A DNA stretch of 64,000 nt from Thermothielavioides terrestris NRRL 8126 (Eukaryota; Ascomycota; Sordariomycetes; Sordariales; Chaetomiaceae). Location of the stretch: positions 2,418,001 to 2,482,000 of the forward strand of contig NC_016460.1 in assembly GCF_000226115.1 (NCBI RefSeq). The letters are read 5' to 3'. This document shows, piece by piece, positions 45,880 to 56,976 of this stretch (position 1 is the first letter of the stretch; every line of letters starts with the position of its first letter). The position numbers and the translations under genes are program-made. The notes under the pieces are model-generated. The model did no database searches. It had not been told where the DNA came from and saw only the letters and a list, made by a program, of their open reading frames with translations.

Positions 45880-48800
45880 CGCTACTATATATTGCTAACG
45901 TCTATATAGGCGGTATAACCGTTGCATTGTATAATCTTAGGCCAATGGACGTCGAGTATACCGAGTATAGTACGTTACATTAGATAGATAAGCGTCTTAA
46001 CGTACGTTTATACATCTGTTATATCTTCTTCCTTAGCTAACACTCTTCTATAGTATAGAATTCTATAGCTACGAATCCTATATTTAGCTCCTATTGCCTA
46101 TAGGGCGACGTTTCTTTCCCGTTAAGCCGCTGCCTTCTAGACTTCTTCGACCACCTGTTGTGTATATAAGATCCTTAGGGGTCCTATTTTCATAATAATC
46201 TTCGTCGTTATAACTTAGCTTTTATATTCACTTCCATTTCTATAAATTAAACTACTTACAACGTTTATAGTGGTGGGCCTATAGATTTTCAAATCTATAG
46301 CGCCCTATATTACATTGCTAGCCCTCTTACAAAGGTGCTTAGAGAGCCTCCTTAGTATACTCAGCTTTTTTTTTATAATCTGTAGGCTACTGTTGTATAT
46401 CGAACTTTCTTCTTTATAGACTCTAATCGCGATTTTATATTATACTTTATAAACTTTCTCTATCGATATAACCCCTTTATTCGTATCTATTTAACTATAA
46501 AGGAGCGCTTTCTTTAGAGCCTAGCTATATTGTAAGTCGTAATTACACCTTAGTTACGTTTAATTATAGACTATAGCTATAGTTATAACCGTCGCTATAA
46601 GAATCTGCCAATAGTAGATAAGGTAGCTATTCTTATTCTAGAGGAGAATTTGGAGCTTGATTTTTACAATGTTGTCCTTATATACTACTTAGACGACAGC
46701 TCTATATAGGCCTAGTACTATATTCACCTATATTACCTTGCTTATCTCCTATTGGCCTATCCTTTAATGTTTCTATTCGGAGATCCTAGCTTTCACTAGG
46801 GCTTATAGCTCTATAACGGCCAAGGGTAGGGCTATACTCAACTAAGTGTTGAGTTTAGGTAGTAGTATCGATACCTATTATATTCTTATATAGATTATAG
46901 CTAAACGCCTTTCCTTTTTCGCTAGTTGTTCTAGTAGTTCTTAGTAGACCTCTAGGCTATAAGCGATTAGCAAAAGCTACATTGGATTCGCAATAACTAG
47001 AAGGAACTGTATATAGAACTGTACTAAGGAGTATAAGACTAGCTATAGCTAGGTAATAGCGATGTTTACGAGCTTAGGTAGCGAATTATCTTACCTATAA
47101 GCTATATTAGAGGCCTACGCTTTATTACTTAGTGCTATTAGGATTCAATGGCTATCGTCTATAAGCTAGGTCATCCTACACTATTTATTATAGTTATAGC
47201 TAACCTAAACTAGATAGAAATTTAGCGAGAGCTTCTTCTAGGCTAGACTATAGTGGACTACCCTAATATTGTTAGCTATATCTTTAAGCTCAAGTGCTAA
47301 GCTATCCTTTATAAGCTTTAGTATAGCAACTTGTTTAATGAGTTTATAGGCATTGTTTAGACTATTGAATACTAGAAGTATAGGCTCCTATACCGCTATA
47401 TCTTACTTTTCCTTTTACGAGAGTCTGTACGTCTATTTCTTATATTTACTAACGTCGACTATATTATCTAGGCTAAGCTTCCAACGGAGGCGAAGGATCC
47501 TAATAGCTAGTTGTAGGCTATTATTACAAGTAATATAATTTATAGGCTATATAGTTTTAATAACCTTGCCTCTCCTTGTATAGTTCGTAACTCTTGTATA
47601 GGGGTTGCGAGCTATTCGAAGTACTTTCCAAAGGCGTTTATAGAGAAGACTGTTATCCTAGAAAATGGGTATCCTATCTATCGCTATCGAGATACTAGGC
47701 AAACAGTTACTCATAAGGTCAATGGCTATAAGGTGCAACTTGATAACCGTTGGGTTATACCTTATAACCCTTACCTCTCTTATAAGTATACTGCCTATAT
47801 TAATATAGAGATTTATATATCTATAAAGTCTATTAAGTATATATATAAGTATATTTATAAAAGGACTAATTAGTTGACGGTTTAACTCTCTATAAGTAAC
47901 TAGCTTAACGAGGTTGATACCTACTTACAATGTCGGTACGTTAGCCTAGCAAAGGTGGTTGTATAGCTCTTCGAATTTTATACCTATTGCGAGTTCCCCC
48001 TTATTTATTGCCTTCTAGTCCATCTTAAGCATTAGCAATATATTGTTTTCTAGGTAGATAGTACTCCTAAGGAGCTTATAAAAGCGTTAGAACGTAGGAC
48101 TATAGAGCTAAAAGCATTCTTTACTTACAATATAGCCTATAAGGATACTTATAATATCTTCTATATTGATTTTCCTTCGTACTTCGTCTAGGACAAACGG
48201 TTATAAGAGTAGAAGCCCTATATCTATAGCACTGCTATTAGGCGTATATACTACGTTCCTCCTACTATAGGTAAGCAGTATTTTCTTTATCTTCTTCTTT
48301 GTTTAGTCCTTAACGCTTAGTTGTTTACCTATTTATAGACTATAAATAGCTACGAATATCCTACCTTTCGAGCTACGTATATTGTAGCTAGCCTACTCGA
48401 CTCTAACTAGAGCTAGATTATATACTTCGACGAGGCTACAAACTAGCAAATAGGGTATACCCTTTATAAGCTTTTTGCTATTGGCCTCCTTGCTAGCGAC
48501 ATTGTAGACCTAGTAGCGCTATAGTTATAGTTTTACAATTCCTTTTACAACGATCTTCTACGCTACTTTAAGCGTATTACAAATGTCCTACTAGACTTAG
48601 AAGAACTATATTTCAACTTTAAGCTCTTTTTATTGAATTAGCTACTAGCTAATGGCGATAAGTGTTTAGCCGACTTTAGTTTACTAGCTATTTATTACCG
48701 TTAGAAGGATATAGAGTAGAACCCTCTATTATAAACGGAGCTCAGTTATAACTGTCAATAGCAAGAGGCCCTCTTTATAAGCATTTGATCTCGGTTAAAC

Positions 48801-50150
48801 GCTAGCTAAGTAGCTCTCTTTATAGAGATTATAGCTACAGTCGACTTACACTCTAAAACAGCCTATTTTTTTATCTAAGGCGCTAGTAGGACTAGTAAAA
48901 CCTTTTTATATTGTTGTCTCTCTTCTTTCTTCTATTCGTAAAGGCATATCGTCCTTTGCGTTGCTTCTTCTAACATTGTAGCTCTCCTTCTCGATAGTGG
49001 CCACACTTCTTATAGCTATTTCAAGATTCTAATCGACATTATAGACGCTAGCACTTATATAGTCTAGAAGAACACTCAGCTTACGACTCTTTTACAACGT
49101 ACTAAGCTCATTATTTAGAACAAGGTTCTAATGTAGTACTACTACTACTTCGAAGCTATAGATTGTATATTACAAGACATTTATAACTGTGATAGCCTCT
49201 TTAGAGGAGTTCTAGTTGTATTAGGGGGGGACTTTATATAAATCCTACCTATTGTTTATAACGGTGATAGGTATTATATTATTTAAGCCTATTTATAGAA
49301 CTCGCCTATTTAGCCTTAGCTATAGGTCTAGAGATTAACAGAGAATATACAAGTATAAGGAGCTAATATTAATAACTGTACTTTCGTAAGTTGGTTATAG
49401 GATCTAAGTTATAATCCTTACTTCTATAGCTCTATTGATCCTTTTCCCCCCTTTATACTCTGTTCTATATAGGAGTAGTTAGTTGATTAGATCTATCCTA
49501 TATACTTGCTCGAATGTACTATAATAGACTCGACAGTGTTTATAAGCTAAGCGATTCTTTGCCTTTACAACGTAACTATAAGTTCTATCAACGCGGCTAT
49601 TATTTCTTTAGTTCTAGGTCAAGAAACTCGGTATCTCTCTGTCAACGAGGTAGAAAACCCTCCTAATAGCGAGGATCTTAACGCTCCTATATTGTCTCCT
49701 GATTTTTTATTTTCCTTAGACTTTGCTTCTATTCTACCTACTATCCTAACTTTGAAGGTTGGAGCCCCTATTCTTTTACTTCGAAACCTTAACCCTAGTA
49801 GTAGGCTCTACAATGGGACTCGGCTAATTGTAACTCGGCTTACTTTGTCTGTTATTAAAGGGCGAATCTTAATAGGTAACTTTACTAGGTAATTGTAGAT
49901 AATTCTAAAGATTAAGTTGAGTTCTTTAGAGAAGGACTTTCCTTATATTATTGTTCGTAGGCAGTTTCCAATTCGCCTCTGCTTTACAATAACTATTAAC
50001 AAGTCTTAGGGGTAGTCTTTTTCTTATATTAGTATCGATTTTCGAGAGCCTATATTTTCTTATAGCTAGTTTTATATAGCTATATCTCGAGTTATAGATA
50101 TTTATAATATTTGTATATACTTATCGGATTTAGGGGCGTAGAGCGGGAAG
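45880..50150 (+). pseudogene. Helitron Rep-helicase (HUH endonuclease plus PIF1-like helicase), dead
   Basis: Ignoring stops, the translation starts with a conserved RPMDVEYTE segment (near 45940). The Rep domain holds HPTLFIIVIANLN (near 47165) and EYxKYRLLYRYILLFL (47365-47415), where the catalytic His-x-His pair has become Tyr-Arg-Tyr (47391-47399). DNRWVIPYNPYLSYKY follows (near 47745). The PIF1-like helicase has Walker A GASRTSKTF (48879-48905), VVLGGDF (near 49225) and LKVGAPILLLRNLNP with NGTRLIVT (near 49760). Such proteins nick and unwind DNA for rolling-circle transposition. Both active sites and the frame are destroyed by C-to-T and G-to-A changes. Only short open frames survive, the longest clean one at 49692-49892. 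Confidence 0.92.
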
Positions 50151-50489
50151 CTTATAAACATTGTATATCTAGAGGTACTAATATTATAATACGGTTGTTA
50201 AACGCTATTATAGATTGTTGTAGTCAAGGTGTACTATATACTAACTAATGCTTTATACCTATATTAAACGCTATTTCAAATTTTTATAGTCTAGGTGCAC
50301 AACGCTATTGTGGCCAAGGTATATAACGCTATTTTAGATTCCTATATTCTATATACGCAACGCTATTCTAGATCTTACGCTCTAGGTATATAATGCTTTA
50401 CACCTATAGCTAGTAAACACATTTCTCTCCTCTATAGTACATCCTTCGTAGACCTATTAAGTAGGTTCGTTATAACTTATATTCCCTAA

Positions 50490-51753
50490 TTATATCTCCT
50501 TCCTCTGTAGTTTGTCTATTGCAAATATATTAAATAGGTTAGCTATATCTCTAAGAGCCTTCGTAAAGGTCTGCTCTTCTTTTGTAGATAGGTATAGAAA
50601 GAGCTTGCAAATAAGCTTGATATAGTAGTTGACGCGTTTAATAGGGCTTGTAAGTTCGCTATACGTAGCGTAGCGTCTATCCTCTCTTAGGTAACGCGAG
50701 CTATAATAGGTAGGCGTAGTAAGGTCGTTATTCAATAGGCGTATAGCCTTCTCTCTAGCCCTATAACGACCGTTATAGATAGGGGGCGTAAACTTATCTC
50801 TTAGAACAGGGTATATAGTAGGAGCTACTATCGTATAGAGAGCAGGTTGTAAAAGTATATATAGGTCGTTGAACTGCTAGGAGCTGACGAAAGATGATAC
50901 GTCCATTATAGAGCGTAAACGCTTAGAGGAGATAACTACTTCGAGCTCCGACTTACGCTTCGTAGGTATAGTATAATGCTTATATAGCTTGGGTATCGGC
51001 TGAGGGGGGGGTAGAGGGGGAGGGGGAGAGGTCGGATCCTTTATAATATAGCGTTTACGAGGTGTCTTTAACTCTGTTATATATATATTAGCTACGAAGT
51101 ATATTGTAGATATATTAGGAGGACTATACTTACTACTTCCTTTGAAATAGCTATACCTAGTATTGCCTAAGTTATAGTAGTAGCTAGCGTAGTAGCTATT
51201 ACCTATATTGTCCTACGATACAACGTAGTTTATATATAGGCCTAGACCTTTATTACAATACTTATATTCGCTATTATTAAGATCGTTGCCTATAATTTAC
51301 ATTAGTAGAGATTTAAGGTTAGTTATATAGTCGAAGTTGATATTATAGTACTTATCTAAGTTATAAGGATCCATCTATAAGTAGATATTATAGACTACCT
51401 ATAAGTATATTAGTATTAATGTCCTATTATTATTGTAGATCGCTATATACCTTAAACTTTAGTAGGTCCTATATATACTTTGTAGGCTTAGGAAAGTTTT
51501 GTATAGCCTCGAGGATAACGTCCTTTATAAGGATGCTCGCTAGGACCTTCATTTCGTCGCCTTCGTTCCCCTCTCTTTATACTTCTATAGCTATGTCTTT
51601 AGCTTTGTTATCTTCCCCTTATACGTTTGTCGCTATAGCAGTTGGCGTAGGTATAAGCGGCTCGCGAAGGGTATCGCTATATTGGACGTCTTCGTCTATT
51701 TCGATAGATAGTAGAGGCGAGTCTACTTCGTCGTCCAAAAGCGTAGAAGGCAT
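50490..51753 (-). pseudogene. Convergent decayed ORF carried by the Helitron, function unknown
   Basis: On the minus strand an ATG at 51753 begins MPSTLLDDEVDSPLLSIEID and runs, with several stops (mostly TAA/TAG), through acidic and Lys-rich sequence. It includes ELEVVISSKRLRSIMDVSSF (near 50940) and a better-preserved stretch ending at 50490 (ITSPIKRVNYYIKLICKLFLYLS-like segment, 50580-50660). It faces the Rep-helicase tail to tail. The open remainder of 81 codons (50735-50490) and the regular stop spacing suggest a RIP-killed gene rather than random sequence. No family is recognised. Confidence 0.55.
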
Positions 51754-52091
51754 CTAATAGTCGTTAAAAATCGCTGTTTACATATAGCGATTAAGCTAGT
51801 ATACGTACAGTTGCGTTCAATGGCCAGTTAGTTGGCAGCGACGTAGTTGTCAATCGGTTCGTTGCGAAGGATCTAGGTTTTTGGTTTCTAGGCGTAGCGA
51901 TTCTGCTTCTATACATAGGCGGCTTCTATATATACGTTAGACTCGCTCCAATCGCCTAGGAAAAGCCTAGGAAAAGCCTAGAAAAGAGGTAATAGATCAG
52001 TAAATGCTTATAAATGCGCCGCTAAGCCGAGCCGCAACGGATATACGCGGTTCTATAGGATGAATGTCGTATACGCTAGAAAAGGTGGGTG

Positions 52092-52138
52092 CGCAGGTGT
52101 GGAAAAAGTGGGTAGTTGTGGAAAAAGTGGGTGGTTGT
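52092..52138 (+). repeat. Subterminal direct repeat near the Helitron 3' end
   Basis: Two tandem copies of about 20 bp, GTGGAAAAAGTGGGTNGTTG, some 65-110 bp before the terminus. Position close to the 3' end suggests a transposase-binding role, which is inference. Confidence 0.6.
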
Positions 52139-52175
52139 AGCACTGCCAAGAAAAAGGATTGAAATGGCTGCGCGT

Positions 52176-52204
52176 AGCCCGCGAAGCGGGCTGCCAACCC
52201 CTAG
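52176..52204 (+). other. Helitron 3' terminal hairpin and CTAG end
   Basis: Perfect 7-bp stem AGCCCGC/GCGGGCT with GAA loop (52176-52192), 8 nt spacer, terminal CTAG (52201-52204). In Helitrons this hairpin terminates rolling-circle transfer. It is GC-rich and unmutated although the surroundings are RIP-altered. Confidence 0.93.
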
Positions 52205-53590
52205 TAGCTATTATAAGCTAGAAATTATCCTAAAGCTAAAGAAGACGCTCTATAGCCTATAAAAGTCTCCTCTCCTCTAGCAACAAAAGCTAATAGCCAC
52301 CCTAAGGAACTTAGGGTTCTAGGCTATACTATAAAAGCCTTATATTATAATAAATAAAGGTATTATCGTCTTCTTCTATATAGATAATATTGTTTTCGCC
52401 TACTATAAGAAGGATCAATACTAAGCCAACGAAGTAATTAACTAACTATAAGAAAAGTATAAACTTATAGGAGGAGATAACCTCCTATAGTTCCTAGATA
52501 TAGAGATTTATTATAATTGTAAAAGGCGTTTAATTTAACTTAGCTAGACGACTTATATTAAGAAGATCGTAAGGTTAGCCTAGGAAGAAGAAGAGCTAGA
52601 GACTCTAATAGCTAAAAGCAAACTACTTCTATACAACAATATTGCTAGCTATAGCTCTATTAAGCTCTATCAAAGGAAGGTTGGCTCAATCCTATATATA
52701 GCCGTTAATATACGCCTAGACATTGCCTTTATAGCCTCTAAGCTTATATAGTTCAATTAGAACCTAGGACTAGAACACTACTATATAGCTAATCGAGTAT
52801 TATAATACCTCTATCGAACAAAGTTCTAGGCTCTCTAACTAAGAAGAGGAGATATCTTAATTATAGCCAATAATACTAGCTTTGCCAACAATAGTATCGA
52901 TTATAAAAGCTTATAAGGTTATACTATTATCTTATTTAAAGGGCTAATCGCCTAGTAAGCTAATAAGTAGAATATAGTAACTATATCGACTATAGAGGTA
53001 GAGTTATTAGTACTTATATAGGCAACGAAAGAAGATATATTTCTTTAACGCCTATTAGAGGTACTAGAGATCTATCTAATTAACAAGATCCTATCGATCT
53101 AATATAATAATAAATAAACGATCTAGCTAATTAATACTAAGATACTTATACTATAGACGAAGCTAAAATATATCAATATTTATAACTACTAGCTATATTA
53201 AAAAGCTTAGAATAAGAGGGTTAGTATAGATTATATACCTTTAAACTAGATATTAGCTAATAGCTTAACGAAGACGCTAGAACTAGAGCCCTATAGGAAG
53301 TTTATAGAAATGCTTAATCTAATAGATATCTAAGCCTTTATTGAGATCTACGTTTATTAAATAGTATAGAAGGAAGAAATATAGGGCTAGAGGAAAGCTC
53401 TAGCTAAATAGAAGGTTCAATTTACAATATAATATATAGAATTAAAAAGAGTAAACGTATAAGGCTTAATAGATTAGAGCGATAGTAGAAGGACCTTAAT
53501 ACTATAGAATTGCTAGATTAGGAAGAATATAGTATTAGGAATAGCTTTATAGATTACTAGATTTAGTAGGCTAAAGCTAGAGGCTCGACC
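52205..53590 (+). pseudogene. Copia copy 1 reverse transcriptase remainder and RNase H (dead)
   Basis: Resumes exactly where 45234 stopped. Reverse transcriptase motifs: KLKKTLYSL-type near 52235, the catalytic YIDNI (52377-52391) where YVDD is canonical, GIEIY near 52500, and LYIAVNIRLDIAFIASKL near 52695. RNase H follows: SIDYKSL and a TIEVE-type motif near 53000. It ends with a polypurine tract at the 3' LTR. Multiple stops prevent translation. Confidence 0.88.
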
Positions 53591-53600
53591 TAGGGGAGTA

Positions 53601-53810
53601 TATTAGAACTAGCCTAGCCTAGAGTAGCGGGCCGGCCTACCGAGATTAGGATCCACTAGCTTGATGCCCAACTACCGCCTAAGACTAGGCTCCTAATTAG
53701 GAGAACTCTCCTACAATACAACATCCTTAACACTACGATTGATTCTAGTTGTACGCATTGCTTACATCGTGATAGCTTCATCTTCCTAAGCTAGCGTAGC
53801 GGTTCCAATA
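53601..53810 (+). repeat. 3' LTR, Copia copy 1 (210 bp)
   Basis: Same length as the 5' LTR. Differences seen are transitions. The terminal TG/CA have become TA/TA. Confidence 0.95.
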
Positions 53811-53815
53811 TAAAC
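53811..53815 (+). repeat. 3' target-site duplication of Copia copy 1 (TAAAC)
   Basis: Partner of CAAAC at 40804-40808, one C-to-T apart. Confidence 0.7.
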
Positions 53816-54439
53816 CCTGCTATCCCACCCGGGCCGCCGACCACGACTCTATATGAGCTTATTATAACCTCCCGAATCACTAGAACCCTCAAGCCAAGAC
53901 CCACTCTCACGCGTAGAAGGCCTACTATTTCCAGCGACCCTCGACATGGCCAGACTACATCACGCGATATACCAACCTACTGCACAACAATTGAATTGGC
54001 TTACACACAAGGCTGACCAAACAACCCACCGTCGTCTCTAGGGAACCGTTGTTACAACAACCATTCGCAGCCATTGCCTTTACGCACAAGTCGCCGCCCC
54101 AGACTGAGCTGAGCACGCGCAGGGAGGGGGCAACTACGACGCGGAGAGTGGGAGGAGGCGGTAATGGCGCAGAACCAACGACAAGACGCGCGCCCAACCT
54201 ACCATCCATCCGTCCAGGTGGAGAGGGTGGCTGGCGGCCGGAACTCGAAGGCCTCCTTTTCTGAAGGCGCAGACCCGGAACCTCCAGAAGCTGGTGAGCT
54301 AGAACACGCCCTGACGACTGTCTCGCTCCTGTACCAGGGCGCACCATGCACTGAGTACGAGGTGATTTATGTGGCTTATACGGTGCGAGCGACGGTTTGG
54401 GTTGGGGCATGTGTCAGCTTCACGCTGAGAGTTGCGCCT

Positions 54440-54525
<86 letters not shown>

Positions 54526-55198
54526 CTGACCAATTATGAGATGCCTTGCCTGTATGGCTTTAAACACAGTACAACACGTCGATGGAGTGCGATGTCATAA
54601 CCCGTTGTCTGCAGGCTGTTGGGTTGGGTGGTGGTCGCTATGGGGTTCGAGGTCGTTGTTGAATGATGTAAACACAGCTTGGTAGGTATTTACCTACCTG
54701 AGCGCCTTAGGTACCTAATAAAGGCGAATACCGTCCAATCCAGTAGGCTCATACACGTCTCCGCAACTCAGGGTACTCAGTTGTTGCGTAAAGTGGTCAA
54801 GGAGACCGCTCTCTTGTGGCGGCCTCTTGTGCGCGTCCACGTGTGCATACATAGAAATGGCGTCCACTCTGCCCGCCGCTAGCCGGACTTTGCAGGTCAC
54901 GACGGGGAGAGGGACTCTGATTCGTTGCTCTACCCTTGTTCTCAGCTGAAAACCCCGTGGTGCAGCTTTCAAGGCGAGTTAGAAGTGATCAGCGCTTGGA
55001 GATAGGGGCAGCAGTTATGGCTGAAGCGGCATTCAAATGCACCAGTCGGCTCTTGCTTCACCGAAGCTTGCAAGTTACGAATGGATGTTTTCGCTTTTGG
55101 TTCACTGCTCGCATCGCTGCTCCCAGATGATGCTCCGACTCTGAGGTTGCACCCAGTACTCGTCTCCAGGGCCGTGCCTGTCTCTTCTTCGCCCCAGG
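53816..55198. other. Unique island between transposons, upstream of the membrane-protein gene
   Basis: GC content returns to that of the gene-rich arm. A 151-codon minus-strand frame (53955-54410) has no recognisable motif and is not called. Contains the poly(T) tract described separately and probably the promoter of the gene at 55199. Confidence 0.45.
54443..54525. repeat. Poly(T), 72 bases, followed by a (GT)n run
   Basis: Uninterrupted T from 54443 to 54514, then GTGTGTGTGTG. On the minus strand this is a 72-base poly(A) preceded by (CA)n, which could be the tail of a retroposed sequence. It could equally be slippage or an assembly artefact. Confidence 0.9.
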
Positions 55199-56976
55199 AT
55201 GACGGCGATGGCGTCCCGGCCCCGGACATCGGTGGCCCTTGTGGTCGTCGTCGTCGTTGCTGCAGCCTGCTGCCGTGCGGACAACGTTGGTGACAATGAG
55301 CTCTGGGCCCTCATCCGTGCCAACAGGAACAACGCAACGGCGCTGCAGACCATGGATGCGCCACCATGGGTCTCGACGGCCGAGTTCCGGGGCACTATGG
55401 ACATCCTTCAGACCTGTATCTTGACCCTCTTTGCCTGCGTCTACACGGCTTTGCATCTCGACGTGCCGGCCAGGACCAACTTCCTGAGCCTGCTGGCCAG
55501 AAAGACCAAGTGGGTGTTTACGACCCTCTTTGCGCCAGAAATGGTGATCTACCTGGCAGGGGACCAGTTCATGCAGGCTCGCCGGCTCAGGAGGAAACTC
55601 GGGGCGCTGCAAAAGGAGAGCAACAATGTTGACAAGGACGTACGTGCACGCCCTCAACTCTGTCTGGCATGTTCTTTGGGGCGAAAATGAGAGCTGACCA
55701 ACGCTGCTCCATCAGTTTGACTTTGATCTGAGATATGCCTTCTTCGCCGTTATGGGAGGCGTCAGAATTGTCCCTGCCGAGGTCGAAAAATTCCTGGGTG
55801 CCAAAGAAAAGCAACAGTATGCGCGCAGACCTCTACGGCTCACACCAGACGGCGTCATTGAGCTCGCCAGAAGGGATTTCTGGATCTACATCAGCCGAGA
55901 GAGGATCGACAGCAAGAGCAAAGCAAACACTTTGCAGAAGGCACTTGTTCTGCTCCAAGTCTCGTACTCTGCGATAACGTGCGTAGCGCGCCGAGTATAC
56001 GGTCTTCCACTCAGTTTGCTCGAAATCCATACCATGGTGCATGTCATCTCTGCTGTCCTGTTATATGCACTCTGGTTCGAGGTGAGATCTGACCACCCTG
56101 AGCCGAAAAACACTTTGGCCGGTTTGGCGGTTCGCTGACGAGCTCAAACTCCTATAAAAACCGCTCGATGTCTCCGAAGCCGAACTTGTATATCACAAGG
56201 ACTGGGATAATACGATTGGTGCCATGATACAACGGTCAACCTACGTACTCGAATGTTATGACGTTGCAGTTCGCAAAGTGTCACAACAAGCAATCCCAGA
56301 CAACACCAACCCGGCCGATCAATTCTCATCCAGCTCCTCTGTTCCAGGCCCCGGGGGCATCCATCTTGGCCATTGGCATTTCTCGTTGCGTCGCTCGGAT
56401 TCTGAGCCAATGCAGTTGTCCAGCCAGACCGTGGCGCGATGGAAGGCGATGGCAACCGAACTCGACAAATTCTGCAGAGAGCGCCGGGACTGGGACACGA
56501 AGTTGACGTCGGGCGAGATGATTCCCCTCCGTGAGGTGATGTGGGAGTTCCCTAATGCCCTGGAAAAGACCAAGGATCTTGGCTCCTTAACCGACACTTT
56601 GCTCGAAGCAGCCTCTCCCGGCCCCCTCATGCCCTTGGGCATTGCACTCCCTGGCATATACGGCGGTGTGCATTTGAGCGCCTGGCATTTCGAATTTCCC
56701 ACATTCGCGGAGCACCTGCTGTGGAAAATCATGTGCTTCATCATCATTGGGGCCGTCCCAACGTTACTTGCAACGCTAGTTGGCCTGCTTGCCACTTCTT
56801 CCAACGACGACGGAGAGTGGCAGTGGGTCTGTTACGCGAGTGTTGCAGTCATCGTTGTTATTTGCTCCGGATGTGCGAGAATTTACATTGTGCTGGAATC
56901 ATTCATCAGCCTGCGGAGGGTGCCAATTGGGGTTTACTACACTCCGGCATGGCTTCAGATGATCCCACATGCCTGA
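55199..56976 (+). CDS. Fungal multi-pass membrane protein of unknown function, splice site possibly lost
   Basis: Exons 55199-55639, 55716-56081 and 56158-56976, about 541 residues if all are joined. A signal peptide (ALVVVVVVAAACC, residues 12-24) is followed by helices at ILQTCILTLFACVYTAL and, near the C-terminus, IMCFIIIGAVPTLLATLVGLLA and VAVIVVICSGCARIYIVLESF. Residue patterns such as RLTPDGVIELARR, LPLSLLEIHTMVHV, LPGIYGGVHLSAWHFEFP and VPIGVYYTPAWLQMIPHA fit a widespread uncharacterised filamentous-fungal membrane family, as I remember it. The first intron is canonical. The second has a good donor (GTGAGA at 56082), but the only in-frame, family-consistent exon start (AAACCGCTCGATGTC, 56158) follows TATAA instead of TATAG. 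The gene may therefore be newly crippled by one G-to-A change at 56157. It lies in the island between two RIP-mutated Copia copies. Confidence 0.8.

Larger units (their letters stand above)
45235..52204 (+). mobile_element. Helitron (rolling-circle transposon), 6970 bp, RIP-inactivated
   Basis: It starts with TC (TCTAATATATATACTACAC) after a host A and ends with CTAG before a host T. The joined host sequence (GCTATA/TAGCTATT) matches the uninterrupted copy 2 (ACTATATAGCTATT, 61849-61862) with no target duplication, as Helitrons do. An AGCCCGC-GAA-GCGGGCT hairpin sits 8 nt before the terminal CTAG. Inside are a Rep-helicase remnant and a convergent ORF. It lies within the Copia reverse transcriptase and is itself heavily RIP-mutated, so it inserted before, or between rounds of, RIP. 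Confidence 0.95.
40809..53810 (+). mobile_element. Copia (Ty1) LTR retrotransposon copy 1, RIP-inactivated, interrupted by a Helitron
   Basis: 210-bp LTRs at 40809-41018 and 53601-53810 start TGTCAGAACC (3' copy TATTAGAACT) and end GGTTCTAACA (3' copy GGTTCCAATA). A polypurine tract AGGGGAG precedes the 3' LTR. Integrase lies upstream of reverse transcriptase, which defines Copia rather than Gypsy. All frames are riddled with TAG/TAA, and TA dinucleotides are greatly enriched, as expected from RIP. Excluding the inserted Helitron the element is 6032 bp, identical in length to copy 2. Confidence 0.95.

Noticed and set aside
45235..50150. In-frame TAG/TAA in transposon genes as stop-codon recoding
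   Set aside because: Cellular genes in the same window use TAG, TAA and TGA as normal stops, and the transposon stops coincide with RIP-type transitions.
40809..53810. Gypsy-type element
   Set aside because: Integrase precedes reverse transcriptase and the RT/RNase H motifs are of Copia type.
53955..54410. 151-codon minus-strand frame in the island
   Set aside because: Low-complexity Pro/Arg/Ser translation without motif or start context.
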